A stretch of 64,000 bases of DNA from Bradyrhizobium sp. Ash2021 (GCF_031202265.1 NZ_CP100604.1:6988501-7052500), one strand, 5' to 3'; shown: positions 1 through 10,163, counted from the first letter of the stretch. The notes: a model not told the origin generated them from the sequence alone. Program-made: numbers and translations.

Positions 1-196
1 CCAACCAACCGGACCAACAATTGGCACGCTATCACAGTCGCAGATGAAGAGGCACGCCTGCACTTCGCTACTCCGGTCCGGAACAAGTTTCTGCGTTTCA
101 ACCAGCGCCGAAATGCGACCAAATTGTAGCCGAAGACACCAGACGCGACATGATCTCTAAGATCATAACCGCCGCAGGCAATGCGACAGCAGCGCG

Positions 197-1102
197 TCAT
201 CTGCCGGAATTCCGCTGCTGGATCATGACCGCAAGCCGGTCCGCGATGGCGGTGTCCGTGACCTTGCGGCAAAACAACAATTCGCCGGAGCCGTAGATGC
301 CATCTATCTTCATGCGCGGATTGGCGCGAAACATCGCGATGTGGCGCTCGCCGATCTCCGCCGGGTTTGCCCCGCCCCCGCTCCAATCCGAATAGGTGAC
401 ACTGCGCCGCATGTTTGAACGAAACGGCGAGTTCGCAAGGATGGTCTGGAACACCATTTCATCCGGGATATGGGTGTTCTCATAAAATTTCATGATCCTC
501 GGATTGTCGGCTGCGAATTTCTGGATGTAGATACAAGCATCGCGCGTCAGCGCCCACCATTGGTTGCCGGCGTGAGGGACCAGTTCGCCGAAATACTTCT
601 TGTAGTCGCGCGCGTTTGGCATCAGGCCCAGTGCGCCAAGCAGCCGGCGGCTCTTACCGATGCACCAACCAAGCGGCCCAGGACGGCCCTTGTAGATCGT
701 CAGGCGAGACAGGGGTTTCGCGGCGGCCGTGGAGGGCATCGCCACCGAATCGATGAATTCACTTCCCTGGTTCTCACGGAAGAAATTTTCGATTTCAGTC
801 GCCGAACGCAGCGGATAGTCCGCGCCGCTGATCAAAACCAGATAATCGTAGCGGCGGGGCGCCGCCAACGCCTCCTCCATGAGCACAAACGCCGCCCTGA
901 TCAGCGAATAGTCGCCCCAACAGACCGGAATTCGTCTCGCCGTGAAATGGGCATCGGAACCGGTCGCCCGCAGGAACGGAGCAATGTCCGCCTGGGCATC
1001 GATATGCACGAACATGTCCGCAGCCGGAGACTGCAGCTGATGGATCAGCCGAGAAAGCAGCTCCGGATGCCTGTGGGCGAGAACGAGATAGGCAACAATC
1101 AT
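197..1102 (-). CDS. GT14-like (core-2/I-branching type) glycosyltransferase
   Basis: About 301 residues. The N-terminus (MIVAYLVLAHRHPELLSRL) and the segment VHIDAQADIAPF followed by PVCWGDYSLIRA and LVLISGADYPLRS match the core-2/I-branching beta-1,6-GlcNAc transferase family (GT14) seen in bacterial polysaccharide loci. It probably adds a sugar branch in the cytoplasm during exopolysaccharide or O-antigen assembly; donor and acceptor cannot be read from sequence. I start at the ATG at 1102 because homologues begin just before YLVLAH; an upstream GTG at 1135 would add 11 residues of no recognisable character. It is transcribed away from the next gene cluster and no partner gene is visible on its left. 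Confidence 0.75.
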   Translation of the reverse strand: MIVAYLVLAHRHPELLSRLIHQLQSPAADMFVHIDAQADIAPFLRATGSDAHFTARRIPVCWGDYSLIRAAFVLMEEALAAPRRYDYLVLISGADYPLRSATEIENFFRENQGSEFIDSVAMPSTAAAKPLSRLTIYKGRPGPLGWCIGKSRRLLGALGLMPNARDYKKYFGELVPHAGNQWWALTRDACIYIQKFAADNPRIMKFYENTHIPDEMVFQTILANSPFRSNMRRSVTYSDWSGGGANPAEIGERHIAMFRANPRMKIDGIYGSGELLFCRKVTDTAIADRLAVMIQQRNSGR

Positions 1103-1135
1103 CTTCTGGTCGTCCCGGTATAGCCACACTATCAC

Positions 1136-1445
1136 TGATGAGCGCTGGATTCAGTAACGAAGTCACAATGTTGGTGCCCGGAAATCGTTATGAGAGTTGC
1201 CGGTTCCGACAACTTGGTCACGCAATAGACAGCTAGCGGCTCAAAGACCACTCACGCTTTAGGACAGCGCACTGCTTAACGCCCCGAGGCCCAAGGGGAT
1301 CCCGCAGCCCCGCGGCCTGAGGGCCGCTTGATTGCAGAGCGCCGCTGCGCCACGCGCATGCATGACCTGGTCGGTCGGTTGAAAGGCGGGACGCAGACTC
1401 CGTGCAAGTTTGCTCAAGGAGTAGACATGAGCGCTCGCGTATTGA
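1136..1445. other. intergenic stretch, no gene seen
   Basis: About 310 bases between the GT14-like gene and the 3' end of the acyltransferase gene. Short open frames here lack a convincing start, ribosome site or recognisable product. It presumably holds the promoter of the GT14-like gene, but I cannot point to a specific box. Confidence 0.4.
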
Positions 1446-2576
1446 TCACTCGGCGGCGGGGCCCACGGCGACAGACGAACCGGTCTCCCTCAATCGCTGG
1501 CCTGCAACTCCGCGCTTGGCCGCGAAGGTCGCAAGGAATTGCGAGCGCAGCCAGCGCGTCATTGGACGCTCGATCTTGAAGTAGACGAAAAATCCAACCA
1601 GCAACGAGGCTGTTGCGGCGAGAATCGCGAACAACGCAAACTGCAGAGCGCCTTCCAATGGCAGCCGAAGAAAGACCCGGCGAAACACGAAAAGCGTCAA
1701 CGCGTGCGTCAGATAGATCGAATAGCTCGCATCCCCAAGCAACCGCAGCGAGCGAATTTCGGGAATCTTGAATGATCGCTCGGTGGCGACCGCGCCGATC
1801 ATGATCAACGCCGCGCACAATCCATTTTGCAGAAACAGGTTCGGAAAGCGCAGAACATGTGCCGCGAACAACGCCAAAACGCCTGCCGGCAAAAGCAGCC
1901 AGACGTTGGGAATATTCCCGTTCAGGAACAACCATCCCAACACGATGCCTGCGGCAAATTCCAGCATCAGGGGATGCGTATACATCAATAGCGGGTGCGT
2001 ATAGGTGTGAAAGATCGATTCATCGGTGGAGACAAGCTGTCCGAGCACAACGAGCAGGGGAATCAGACAAAGCGAGACTAGGAGCGGTTTGCGAAAGAAA
2101 AGGCCAATCGCAAAGATCAGGTAGAAGAACATTTCGAAATACAGGGTCCAGGCCGGGTTCAACACCGGCCAGATCGTGCCTGCAAAAATCGAGCTGTGGT
2201 GGGGAATGAACAGCGCGGAAAGTATCACGTCGTTCAGGAGCGTGATGCCGGGCTTGGCTGCACCGGACAGCAGAAGGAGGCTGGCCGCGCAGAGCGTCAG
2301 GATCCAGTACAGCGGCGCGACCCGAATGAGCCGCAATCCGACAAAAACTGCAGGCGCCTCGACCCGTGACGAAACATACATCACCACGCCACTGATGATG
2401 AAAAAGATATCGACCCCGGCCTCGCCCATGTCGAACGTTTGGAGCGGGTTGTACAGATTCGGCCAGGGATTTCTGATGTGGTGCAGGACCACCATCACGG
2501 ACGCGATGCCGCGCAGGTACTGGATGGTCAAGAGCTGCGTAGCTGTTTTTTGATCCGGCGCGGTTCCAGGAGTCAT
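1446..2576 (-). CDS. acyltransferase family 3 (OafA/YrhL-like) membrane protein
   Basis: 376 residues, the normal length for the family. The N-terminal LLTIQYLRGIASVMVVLHH motif contains the conserved R and H, followed by GVDIFFIISG and about ten hydrophobic segments, then the late signature ASYSIYLTHALTLFVFRR. These features define the integral-membrane acyltransferase-3 family, which moves acetyl or similar acyl groups from the cytoplasm to sugars at the inner membrane. Its neighbours are glycosyltransferases, so acetylation of the locus polysaccharide is the likely role. A paralogue with the same layout lies at 9032-10129. Substrate is unknown. Confidence 0.85.
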   Translation of the reverse strand: MTPGTAPDQKTATQLLTIQYLRGIASVMVVLHHIRNPWPNLYNPLQTFDMGEAGVDIFFIISGVVMYVSSRVEAPAVFVGLRLIRVAPLYWILTLCAASLLLLSGAAKPGITLLNDVILSALFIPHHSSIFAGTIWPVLNPAWTLYFEMFFYLIFAIGLFFRKPLLVSLCLIPLLVVLGQLVSTDESIFHTYTHPLLMYTHPLMLEFAAGIVLGWLFLNGNIPNVWLLLPAGVLALFAAHVLRFPNLFLQNGLCAALIMIGAVATERSFKIPEIRSLRLLGDASYSIYLTHALTLFVFRRVFLRLPLEGALQFALFAILAATASLLVGFFVYFKIERPMTRWLRSQFLATFAAKRGVAGQRLRETGSSVAVGPAAE

Positions 2577-2877
2577 CTGTTGTCACATTCAAGAAGAGAG
2601 AAAGCGCGCTGAACCCGTCAGCAAATAACCGGATAGGTCCGAAACAGGCCGGAGATCGTCACGGTTGCACAACGATCCGTCGCAAGGGCAAGTGGAACTC
2701 CGCTTCATAGCTTTGCCACAAACTTTTCGCTGAGAGTTCATGCCGCCACGATGAACAATCCGAGCGGCAGCCGTGACTTGGTGCTATGCATCTGGCGGGC
2801 CAATCGCGCATCTGTCTTGCGGGAGCCATCGCGCTATGCGCAGCATCAAAGCCCACGACGTCCATGCGAGGCAATTC
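2577..2877. promoter_or_regulatory. divergent intergenic region between acyltransferase and GT2-like gene
   Basis: About 300 bases separate the divergently oriented genes at 1446-2576 and 2878-3684, so promoters for both must lie here. No clear -35/-10 pair or operator was recognised, and the upstream extension of the right-hand reading frame has no homology that I recognise. Confidence 0.35.
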
Positions 2878-3684
2878 ATGTTGACCTTCATCATACCGGT
2901 TCGCCATCCGGCAAATTCCAAGAACTGGGACGCCCTCAAGGCGCGGCTTGCGCAAACCATAACATCGATCTCGGGTCAGAATAGTGACCGTTGGCAAGCC
3001 ATCATTGTGGCGAATAGCGGTGCGGACTTGCCCGCCCTGCCGAAAGGTTTTTCGGTTGAACGTGTCGATTTTGCGCCGAACCCGAAGCACGAACGCAATG
3101 CCGCAGACGACGTCGAGGATTTCCGGGACTTCTTCCGCATCGATAAGGGACGCCGCGTGCGCGCAGGAATGCTGGCGGCACGGAACACCAACTTTTTCAT
3201 GATCGTCGATGACGACGATTTTGTTAGTTCCAGGCTCGCCGACTACGTCGCCAGGCATCCCGACGAAAATGGATGGTACATCGACCGCGGCTACATGTGG
3301 AGTGAAGGCAACCTGCTGCTCGGTGCCATCTCAAAGTTCTTCATGCTTTGCGGCACGTCCCACATTATCAATGCCCGGCTTTACGATCTGGAGAGGCTCA
3401 GGAGAATCGATGCAGACGACTACATGAAGCGCATGCTTGGCAGCCATATAGCCGTCGCTCAGGAACTGGCCGCAGCGGGAGCTCCGCTGAAGGCCCTCCC
3501 ATTCTTCGGCGCGATCTACCGCGTCGGACATCCGGGGGCCCACAGCAACTCGACCGGGCTGATGGCAACTTTCTTCAAGAAAGCGACGCTCGCCAATCCG
3601 CTTCGTTTCATCAAGACCGCACTTTCGCTGAGACTCATTACGCCGAAGCTGCGACGTGAGTTTTTCGGAGCAGATCCCGCATAG
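2878..3684 (+). CDS. glycosyltransferase, GT2-like fold
   Basis: About 268 residues from the ATG at 2878, which directly precedes LTFIIPVRHP, the first beta strand of a GT-A fold. A run of acidic residues in FFMIVDDDDFVSSRLADYV serves as the DXD metal/nucleotide-sugar motif. The longer open frame back to 2773 adds residues that do not look like protein of this family, so it was trimmed. It probably transfers a sugar in the cytoplasm during polysaccharide repeat-unit assembly. It lies convergent to the GH16 gene, with 73 bases between them. Confidence 0.7.
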   Translation: MLTFIIPVRHPANSKNWDALKARLAQTITSISGQNSDRWQAIIVANSGADLPALPKGFSVERVDFAPNPKHERNAADDVEDFRDFFRIDKGRRVRAGMLAARNTNFFMIVDDDDFVSSRLADYVARHPDENGWYIDRGYMWSEGNLLLGAISKFFMLCGTSHIINARLYDLERLRRIDADDYMKRMLGSHIAVAQELAAAGAPLKALPFFGAIYRVGHPGAHSNSTGLMATFFKKATLANPLRFIKTALSLRLITPKLRREFFGADPA

Positions 3685-3757
3685 TGAACCTGCCATGCCA
3701 CCGAAATATCGGTTCGCCTGGATAAGAGCGCGATCAACCCCGCCGCGCCGGGCTGCC

Positions 3758-5116
3758 TCAATGCGACTGCGCCTGCACGTCCAGATAAAGTAGCTTGCAC
3801 ACCGTGGCTTTGGCCGGCTGAACGACATCCGTACTGCACGTCACCGGACTGGGCAGCACCTGCCTTGCTCCGCTGCCGTTGGGCACGTCAGCGGTCAGCC
3901 TGCCGAACAGAATGTAATTTCCCGGACGCTGCACGGCAGGCAGGGAGGCCACGGCGACGGTGGAGCCATCGGCTCGCTTCTTGCCGGCCTCGACCTGCAG
4001 CTTGGTATTGGCGGACCCCACAATGGCGCCCGTCGCCTTGTCGTAAACGGTCAGCTGAAGCGTCCGATCGGACGGATAGTCTTCCGGGATTTTGAGCGGA
4101 ATTTCGACGTCAAGCTTGTCGCTGGTGCTTAACGCGAGGACGCCTGCGTTGGGCCGCTTGCCCGCCACCACCTTGCTGACGCCCAGGAATGCCGGCTTCG
4201 CCATGTCGTTGAGCGGCGCGGAATAGCCAAATTGCTTTGGATCCGGCGTCAATTCGCTCGGGCCGCACTGCCGGCCGCCGCGTTCGGAGGTCGTGTACTG
4301 ACAAACGCGGAGATAGTCGATCTTGAAGGTCTGCGGAAACGCGGCTTCATCAATGCCATGGCGGCCTGCCCATTTGCTGCCGCCGACGGCGAAGTTGAGG
4401 TCGACATGCGCCGGCGGACCGAGCTTTCCGTCGCTGCGCAGCCACTGGTAATTGCGCGTGTACATCAGCTTGCCATCCCAGAACAGCGAAATCTTGTCGG
4501 GCGCCCACACGAAGCCAACAGTGTGCCAGCCCTGATTGAGGTCCTCGCTTCCATACATGTTCTGGAACTTGAGCTCGAAGGAGCGATCGACATAGGTGTA
4601 TTGCTGGGCACTCCAGGGGCCCACCACATTCGAATGCAGCGAGTTCGCCTTGTCCTCAACGCCGTTGATGACAAACTCGAAGATGTCGATCTCCGGCGGA
4701 TGCCAGGTCTTGCCGTCGATATCGTAGTCGGCCTCGAGCCAGAACGCCGGCCAGACTCCCTTTGCGTTGGGCAGGAACACGCGCGCTTCGTAATATCCGT
4801 AATAGAATGTTCGATGGCTGCGGATCATCGCGGATTCGTACAGACTGACCGATCCGGGCATCTTCTTTGCGATCAGGTTGAGCACGCCGTCCGCCACGAC
4901 GTGGCCGTCGCGGTAGCGCTGATTCTCGTCGTTGAAATGATCCATCGTTTCGTTCTGGTAGAGATAACGCGTCGCCCACTTGGTTCGATCGAGCTTGTCG
5001 CCGTTGAACTCGTCAGAAAACACCAGTTCCCATCCCGCCGACCGCGCGGACGTCGAAGCGGCCGTGAGAATCGTCAGTGTCAGGAGAACACGTTTGCAAA
5101 TCTTCGTGAGGATCAT
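3758..5116 (-). CDS. secreted glycoside hydrolase family 16 (beta-glucanase-like)
   Basis: 452 residues with a cleavable signal peptide (about residues 1-27, ending ARSA). The GH16 domain fills about residues 28-275. The catalytic signature EIDIFEF places the nucleophile, assisting Asp and acid/base at about E142, D144 and E147, all present; aromatic residues around VWPAFWLEAD line the usual cleft. About 175 C-terminal residues form a further, probably beta-rich, domain of unknown role containing two Cys near the end. GH16 enzymes cut beta-1,3 or beta-1,3-1,4 glucans and galactans; in rhizobial EPS loci such enzymes (ExoK/ExsH) trim the polymer, which is the likely role here. The exact bond cleaved is not known. 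Confidence 0.85.
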   Translation of the reverse strand: MILTKICKRVLLTLTILTAASTSARSAGWELVFSDEFNGDKLDRTKWATRYLYQNETMDHFNDENQRYRDGHVVADGVLNLIAKKMPGSVSLYESAMIRSHRTFYYGYYEARVFLPNAKGVWPAFWLEADYDIDGKTWHPPEIDIFEFVINGVEDKANSLHSNVVGPWSAQQYTYVDRSFELKFQNMYGSEDLNQGWHTVGFVWAPDKISLFWDGKLMYTRNYQWLRSDGKLGPPAHVDLNFAVGGSKWAGRHGIDEAAFPQTFKIDYLRVCQYTTSERGGRQCGPSELTPDPKQFGYSAPLNDMAKPAFLGVSKVVAGKRPNAGVLALSTSDKLDVEIPLKIPEDYPSDRTLQLTVYDKATGAIVGSANTKLQVEAGKKRADGSTVAVASLPAVQRPGNYILFGRLTADVPNGSGARQVLPSPVTCSTDVVQPAKATVCKLLYLDVQAQSH

Positions 5117-5418
5117 TCAGCGAGCCTTCTGAGCGTGTGTAGTTTGGATGACAGGGACTACTGACGTCACCAACAAGTCTCGGTCAAGTTGACAGCCTCG
5201 CATCGGTAGGACAGGTTGGCCCCGCACTCTAGGGATTTCCCGACGATCGGCCATTCACGTTGACGAAATGGACGAGGACGAGGAATTGGCGTCGGATAAA
5301 ACACATCAAGCTTGGCGATGATGTGGTCGGGCTGCCGAATTTGTGTCCGGAGAATGACGATATTTACGGCAGCGCCCCTCGCCATGTGCAAGCGGCAAAT
5401 CAAAATGTGAGAGAGTTC
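5117..5418. promoter_or_regulatory. divergent intergenic region upstream of GH16 and GT25 genes
   Basis: About 300 bases between the starts of the two divergent genes. An open frame from 5260 reads into the GT25 gene, but its first 53 residues have no family resemblance. Promoters for both sides are expected here; none was identified by sequence. Confidence 0.35.
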
Positions 5419-6216
5419 GTGGCAACCGACGCTACAATACCTGCCTTCGTCATCAATCTTGATCGAGACGTTGCGCGATGGCAGGACATTTCGAGTGCGC
5501 TGACGCGGCTCGGAGTCCCCTATGAAAGAATTCCCGCAATCGACGCCAAGAAACGGATGACGCTTATTCGTCGGGTGATCCGCCGCGAATTCCATTTCGC
5601 TCCCGCCAATCGCCCGATGAAGGCAGGGGAAATCGGCTGCTATCTGTCGCACATTGCCGCGCTGAAGCGCATCGTGCGGCAAAACCTGCCGATGGCGGTC
5701 ATCTTCGAGGACGACGCCGCGTTCGGCGAACGTTTTCAGAACTTCTACCGGCGCGATCTGCCGCACTTCCTGACGAATACCGATATCGTGAAATTCGAAG
5801 GCATTCACTATGCGCACACGTCCAGGTCGGGCATCTCGCTCGTCAAGGGCGAAACAGCCCAGCTCGTCGTTCCCCTGAAGCCTGCGCTGGGATCCGCTGC
5901 CTATGCCGTCACCCGAAAGGGCGCAATGGAACTCATAAGGGCGCTATCGGTCGCCGACCGGCCACTTGACCACAAGCTCGTCTATTACGATCGGCACGGG
6001 ATTGATTTCGCAGAGACCCAACCGTTTCTCGTTAGTCAGGCAGTCTATGAAAGCAGCATCGAGTTGCGCAACCTCGATGCCCCCCCGTTGCAGCCCGCGG
6101 AGCGGTTTCGTCAGGGGCTTGCCTCCATCGGTCGCGGCGCGAAGCGGATCGCCTACGTTGCAAAGCTCCTGGTCAAGCGACGTTTGCTTGGAACGAAATC
6201 TCCAACCGTCGCCTGA
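5419..6216 (+). CDS. glycosyltransferase family 25 (LPS-type)
   Basis: About 265 residues from a GTG at 5419, preceded by a GAGAG ribosome-binding site. The motif IPAFVINLDRDVARW at the N-terminus, followed by AGEIGCYLSH and VIFEDDA (the acidic DXD-like motif), is diagnostic of GT25, the family of LgtB/Lex2B-type beta-galactosyl- or glucosyltransferases. I chose the GTG over the ATG at 5260 because the extra 53 residues are not family-like. It is probably co-transcribed with the next glycosyltransferase, 69 bases downstream. Confidence 0.8.
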   Translation: MATDATIPAFVINLDRDVARWQDISSALTRLGVPYERIPAIDAKKRMTLIRRVIRREFHFAPANRPMKAGEIGCYLSHIAALKRIVRQNLPMAVIFEDDAAFGERFQNFYRRDLPHFLTNTDIVKFEGIHYAHTSRSGISLVKGETAQLVVPLKPALGSAAYAVTRKGAMELIRALSVADRPLDHKLVYYDRHGIDFAETQPFLVSQAVYESSIELRNLDAPPLQPAERFRQGLASIGRGAKRIAYVAKLLVKRRLLGTKSPTVA

Positions 6217-6285
6217 TCCCAGGTCGCCGATGCGCACTTTCGGCGTCGGCATTCTGTTCTGAGCTTTCTCTTTCGAGATCGAGCG

Positions 6286-7464
6286 ATGAAGAAGATTCTC
6301 TGGATCGCCGGCCGCGTCCCCTCGCCGCTCTTTAGCGGCGACGCGCTCTATTCCGCGGGAATGCTCACGGCGCTGTCAAGAACCGAACGGGCTACCGTAA
6401 CGGTCATCGGCACGCGACGCGAGAACCGGCCGATCGAGGACCGCCTGCTCCGCTTGCCGCGCACGGCCTTCACGGAGGCGCCATGGCCACGGCGGTTCGG
6501 ACTCCTGAGTCTGCTTACATCGTTGCCACGAGATGCCTACAGTCTTGCCTCGCCTTCGATCGGGACGGCCCTGGCCGAACTGCTGGATCAACACTGGGAC
6601 TGGATCGTGTTCGATCACGCGCGCTCCGCTGCGTTCCTGCCGACGGTATTGCAGCAACGGAAGCGGGCCTCGATCTGCTACGTGGCGCATAATGCCGAGG
6701 GAAAGATCAGGCCCGAAATCGCGAAAGACTTCGCCAACCCGTTGCGCCGGTCTATCATGCGCTGGGATGCCGAAAAGTACCGGCGACTGGAGCGACGCAT
6801 CGTCGACGCCGCAGACAGCATTCTCTGCATCACCGAGGCGGACGCGACCTACTTTGCGCCGTCCGGCAAGACCACCTTCGTGGTACCGCCGATCTATCTC
6901 GGAACGATCGCGCCGAGCGATCGCATCGAGCCGGCCCGGCCGAGGTCCATCCTGCTGCTCGGCTCGTTCGAATGGGTCGCAAAGCAGCGCAATCTCGAGC
7001 ACATCGTCGGCACGCTGCTTCCGGCTTTGAAGAGCAAGAACGTCACCCTCGACGTCGTCGGAAACGTTCCGGAGGACATCAAGGCCCGCTATGCCCATGA
7101 ACGACCGCATCTGGTGTTCCATGGCCCGGTTGCCGATCTCGCGGGCGTGCTTGCGAAGTCGCGCGGCGGACTGGTTGCGGAGACGCTCGGCGGGGGTTTC
7201 AAGCTGAAACTGTTGGATTACGCCTTCGCGAGGCTTCCCGTATTCGGACTTCGAATGGCGGTCGATGGCACCACGGCCGATGAGCAGTCGGCGATGTATC
7301 TCGCCGACACCATGGAAGGCCTTGCAAATGCCATCATCGACGGCATCGACGACCTCCCCGCCCTTAACCGCAACCAGACCAGGCTGTTTGAACTGATGTC
7401 AGACCGCTTCGGGCTCGAGCAGGGAACCGAGCGCCTTCGTGATATCCTGTTTCGGAAGGACTGA
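6286..7464 (+). CDS. glycosyltransferase, GT4/GT1-like (GT-B fold)
   Basis: 392 residues. The N-terminus MKKILWIAGRVPSPLFSG starts a Rossmann-like acceptor domain. The second half has ILLLGSFEWVAKQRNLEH and DVVGNVPEDIKARY, as in GT4 donor domains, and ends with the ETLGGGFKLKLLDYAFARLPV region that carries the usual nucleotide-sugar binding loop. This is a cytoplasmic sugar transferase for polysaccharide assembly; sugar specificity cannot be predicted. The following polymerase-like gene starts 85 bases downstream on the same strand. Confidence 0.8.
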   Translation: MKKILWIAGRVPSPLFSGDALYSAGMLTALSRTERATVTVIGTRRENRPIEDRLLRLPRTAFTEAPWPRRFGLLSLLTSLPRDAYSLASPSIGTALAELLDQHWDWIVFDHARSAAFLPTVLQQRKRASICYVAHNAEGKIRPEIAKDFANPLRRSIMRWDAEKYRRLERRIVDAADSILCITEADATYFAPSGKTTFVVPPIYLGTIAPSDRIEPARPRSILLLGSFEWVAKQRNLEHIVGTLLPALKSKNVTLDVVGNVPEDIKARYAHERPHLVFHGPVADLAGVLAKSRGGLVAETLGGGFKLKLLDYAFARLPVFGLRMAVDGTTADEQSAMYLADTMEGLANAIIDGIDDLPALNRNQTRLFELMSDRFGLEQGTERLRDILFRKD

Positions 7465-7548
7465 CATCTTGATTGGAACCGCACATCGATCGATTCCAGC
7501 TGATCAATTGTGCTAGCGTGATCGTGATCCACCTAGGTCAAGGCCGCA

Positions 7549-8823
7549 ATGACTCTTGAGTTTCAGGTTCCCCTGGCGGCGCCGGTAGGGACCGCGCACC
7601 CGCAATCACCGTCGTCGGAAACCGAACTCAGCAAGTCGGGGAGATTTGCCATATGGGCATCGATCATCTCCGTCCTGTTTCTGTCGCAGATTGCCTACAA
7701 CATCAACGCCTTCCCGGCATCGACCGATCTCATCTGCTATGCGGCCGTGACGGCGTTTCTGTTGGCCAGCGGTTTCGCTTCGATTGGGTTCCCGTCTCTG
7801 GCCCTGTTCATCGTCGCATTGGTGCTGGCCTGTTTCGGGACATTGACCGCGACATCGTCGACGTCGTGGACGTCGCTGCTGCTGCTATTCGTTCTCTATG
7901 CTCCGTTCGCCATTCGGCTGAAGGAAGAGCCCGAGGCGGTCCACCAATACATCCTGTCCGCCTATGTTTCGGCTGCAACCATCATCGCCGCCATTGCGGT
8001 CGTGCAGATCGTGCTGGTCAACGCCACCAAGTCGTCGCTTCTGACCAACATCTACTTCAACCTGCCCGAAGCCATTCGCGGAGCCGGGAACTACACCTTC
8101 GTTCGCGAGGGCGGCGGAATCATCAAGGCAAACGGTTTTTTCCTCCGCGAGTCGGCGGATCTTTCGATCATCGTCGCCCTGGCCCTCGTCATCGAGTTCG
8201 GGTCGCGGGCGCGGCTGCGCATCATGGGCATCCTCGCGGCCGGATTGATTTGCTCGCTTTCGGGCTCCGGCCTGCTCGCGATCACCGCCGGATTGTTGCT
8301 GCCGAGATCACTCGTTCGCATTCCGCTATTCTTCGTCTATCTCGTCGGCCTGATCCTGGCGCTCTACCTGCTTTACAGTCTGGATATTCCGGGCCTGGAC
8401 CTGTGGTTCGACCGCCTCTCCGAGTTTCAAACGCCGAATACCAGCGCTTATGCGCGCTTCGTCGCGCCGATGGAAATGATCGGACACAGCTTCGACGTCG
8501 GCCCCCTCACGACCTGGTTTGGCAACGGCGCAGGCAGCTATCTGAGGGACGTCAAGCTGTACCGCATGAACTATGAGGTCAACGACCCGACCTGGGCAAA
8601 GCTGATCTATGAGTACGGCCTGCTCGGATTTGGCCTGATCTTCGCCATTCTGCTGCAAAGATTGTATTCGAGCCGGCTGCGCGTGGAGATATGCAACTAT
8701 CTGCTGTTCAGCTGGATCAGCGTCGGAGTCGTGCTGAAACCAAGCTTCGCGCTCACCGTCTGGTTGCTGACACTGGTCGGAAAGCCGGCGCACCGGCGAA
8801 ATCAGCGCGCAAGGCCGCGATAA
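7549..8823 (+). CDS. O-antigen/EPS polymerase-like membrane protein (Wzy type)
   Basis: 424 residues with about ten hydrophobic segments, a long periplasmic-type loop in the second half (about residues 275-345, around the GNGAGSYLRDV motif) and a short basic C-terminus. This is the layout of Wzy/WaaL-family polymerases and ligases, which are poorly conserved in sequence. Position directly after a glycosyltransferase supports a role in polymerising lipid-linked repeat units on the periplasmic face. A second protein of the same class is at 24208-25512, so which one polymerises and which ligates or acts elsewhere is open. Confidence 0.65.
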   Translation: MTLEFQVPLAAPVGTAHPQSPSSETELSKSGRFAIWASIISVLFLSQIAYNINAFPASTDLICYAAVTAFLLASGFASIGFPSLALFIVALVLACFGTLTATSSTSWTSLLLLFVLYAPFAIRLKEEPEAVHQYILSAYVSAATIIAAIAVVQIVLVNATKSSLLTNIYFNLPEAIRGAGNYTFVREGGGIIKANGFFLRESADLSIIVALALVIEFGSRARLRIMGILAAGLICSLSGSGLLAITAGLLLPRSLVRIPLFFVYLVGLILALYLLYSLDIPGLDLWFDRLSEFQTPNTSAYARFVAPMEMIGHSFDVGPLTTWFGNGAGSYLRDVKLYRMNYEVNDPTWAKLIYEYGLLGFGLIFAILLQRLYSSRLRVEICNYLLFSWISVGVVLKPSFALTVWLLTLVGKPAHRRNQRARPR

Positions 8824-9031
8824 TCCATCTCCGCGCCGTGCGAAGTGGATCGAGCGCGCTCTTCGCACAACTTCCGCTCAATTGATATGTAGTTCCGGTT
8901 GACGACGGAACCCGCGGCGCAAAAAGAACGCATAGCGTCCACACGAACAACGAAGTCCGTTGGGAAGATGGGAGGCTCCGCGGAACGCCGTGAAGCTGGC
9001 GGCCGCGATTCGGGCCGAGTTCACCCATGCG

Positions 9032-10129
9032 ATGGACCCACCGCCGCGCATGCAAGGACGCGGCACGGACCATCGTGCGCCTTTCCGACAGTGGCTGTCG
9101 CAACGGCTACTGGAGACAGCGTTGGCAAGGCTTCTCTCCCTGCAGTATCTGAGAGCATTTTCGGCCTTCGGGGTCGTGGCATTTCACGCGCAGGGCTTCA
9201 CGTACGGACGGGCGCTCGTCATCGGCAGCGCCGGCGTGGACGTCTTTTTCGTCGTCAGCGGATTCGTCATGTGGACCGTGACTGCCTACCGCCCGCAGAC
9301 GCCGGCAGATTTCCTTCTGAACCGCATCGTCAGGATTGTTCCGATGTACTGGTTCGTGACGCTTTCCTTCATCTTCGCGGCGATCTTGTTTCCGACCCTG
9401 TTTCCGCGGCTGGTCCTAAGCGCCAGCCACACCCTCGCCTCGCTTTTTTTCATCCCGATGCGATCTCCGAGCAATCACGAGATCTGGCCGGTAGTGGTGC
9501 CGGGATGGACTTTGAACTACGAGACGTTCTTCTATGCCATATTTGCCCTGGCACTCTTTCTCGAGAACACAAAGCGGCTGCTGTTCGTGGCTGCGGCGTT
9601 TCTCGCCCTGACCCTGGTGGGCCGCTTTTACACCGGCAACAGCCCGCCGATGATTTTCTATACCGACCCGATTATGCTCGAGTTTCTGGCGGGGATTCTG
9701 CTCGGCAGAATGTTTGAGCAGGATCGCTTGCCGCAGCTCCGCTGGGGTTACATCTCGCTGGCGGCTGGTCTGCTGCTATTTCTCGTTTCAGGCCGGCTCG
9801 AGATCGAATCGCCCCGTGCGGCGGTCTGGGGAATACCCGCGCTCCTGCTCGTCGCCGGAGCCGTCATCATCGAAAAAAACCGGAACGTCCCGCTTGCTCC
9901 TGCACTTGCAGTGCTCGGCGATGCCTCTTATTCGATCTACTTGACGCATACGCTCACCATCTCCGCGATCGCGAAGTTCAAGGCGTATTTCACTCCTGCG
10001 TCGTTCTTCGTCGCGAGCCTGGTTCTTTCGGGCTTGATAGGCGTTTCGGCATGGCGATTGCTTGAGCGTCCGTTCGCTGAATTTCTGAAACCGCGTTCGA
10101 GCGTTCAACAGCCGCATTTGGCCGAGTGA
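9032..10129 (+). CDS. acyltransferase family 3 (OafA-like), second copy
   Basis: About 365 residues from the ATG at 9032; an upstream in-frame start at 8960 exists but adds an atypical segment. It has the family N-terminal motif LLSLQYLRAFSAFGVVAFHA, then GVDVFFVVSGF, roughly ten membrane segments and the late SYSIYLTHTLTISAIA motif, and so is paralogous to the gene at 1446-2576. It probably O-acylates the polysaccharide using a cytoplasmic acyl donor. It is followed by a convergent gene and a candidate terminator hairpin. Confidence 0.85.
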   Translation: MDPPPRMQGRGTDHRAPFRQWLSQRLLETALARLLSLQYLRAFSAFGVVAFHAQGFTYGRALVIGSAGVDVFFVVSGFVMWTVTAYRPQTPADFLLNRIVRIVPMYWFVTLSFIFAAILFPTLFPRLVLSASHTLASLFFIPMRSPSNHEIWPVVVPGWTLNYETFFYAIFALALFLENTKRLLFVAAAFLALTLVGRFYTGNSPPMIFYTDPIMLEFLAGILLGRMFEQDRLPQLRWGYISLAAGLLLFLVSGRLEIESPRAAVWGIPALLLVAGAVIIEKNRNVPLAPALAVLGDASYSIYLTHTLTISAIAKFKAYFTPASFFVASLVLSGLIGVSAWRLLERPFAEFLKPRSSVQQPHLAE

Positions 10130-10163
10130 CTGCCATTTATGTTCGCACCAGACAGCGGGCGAT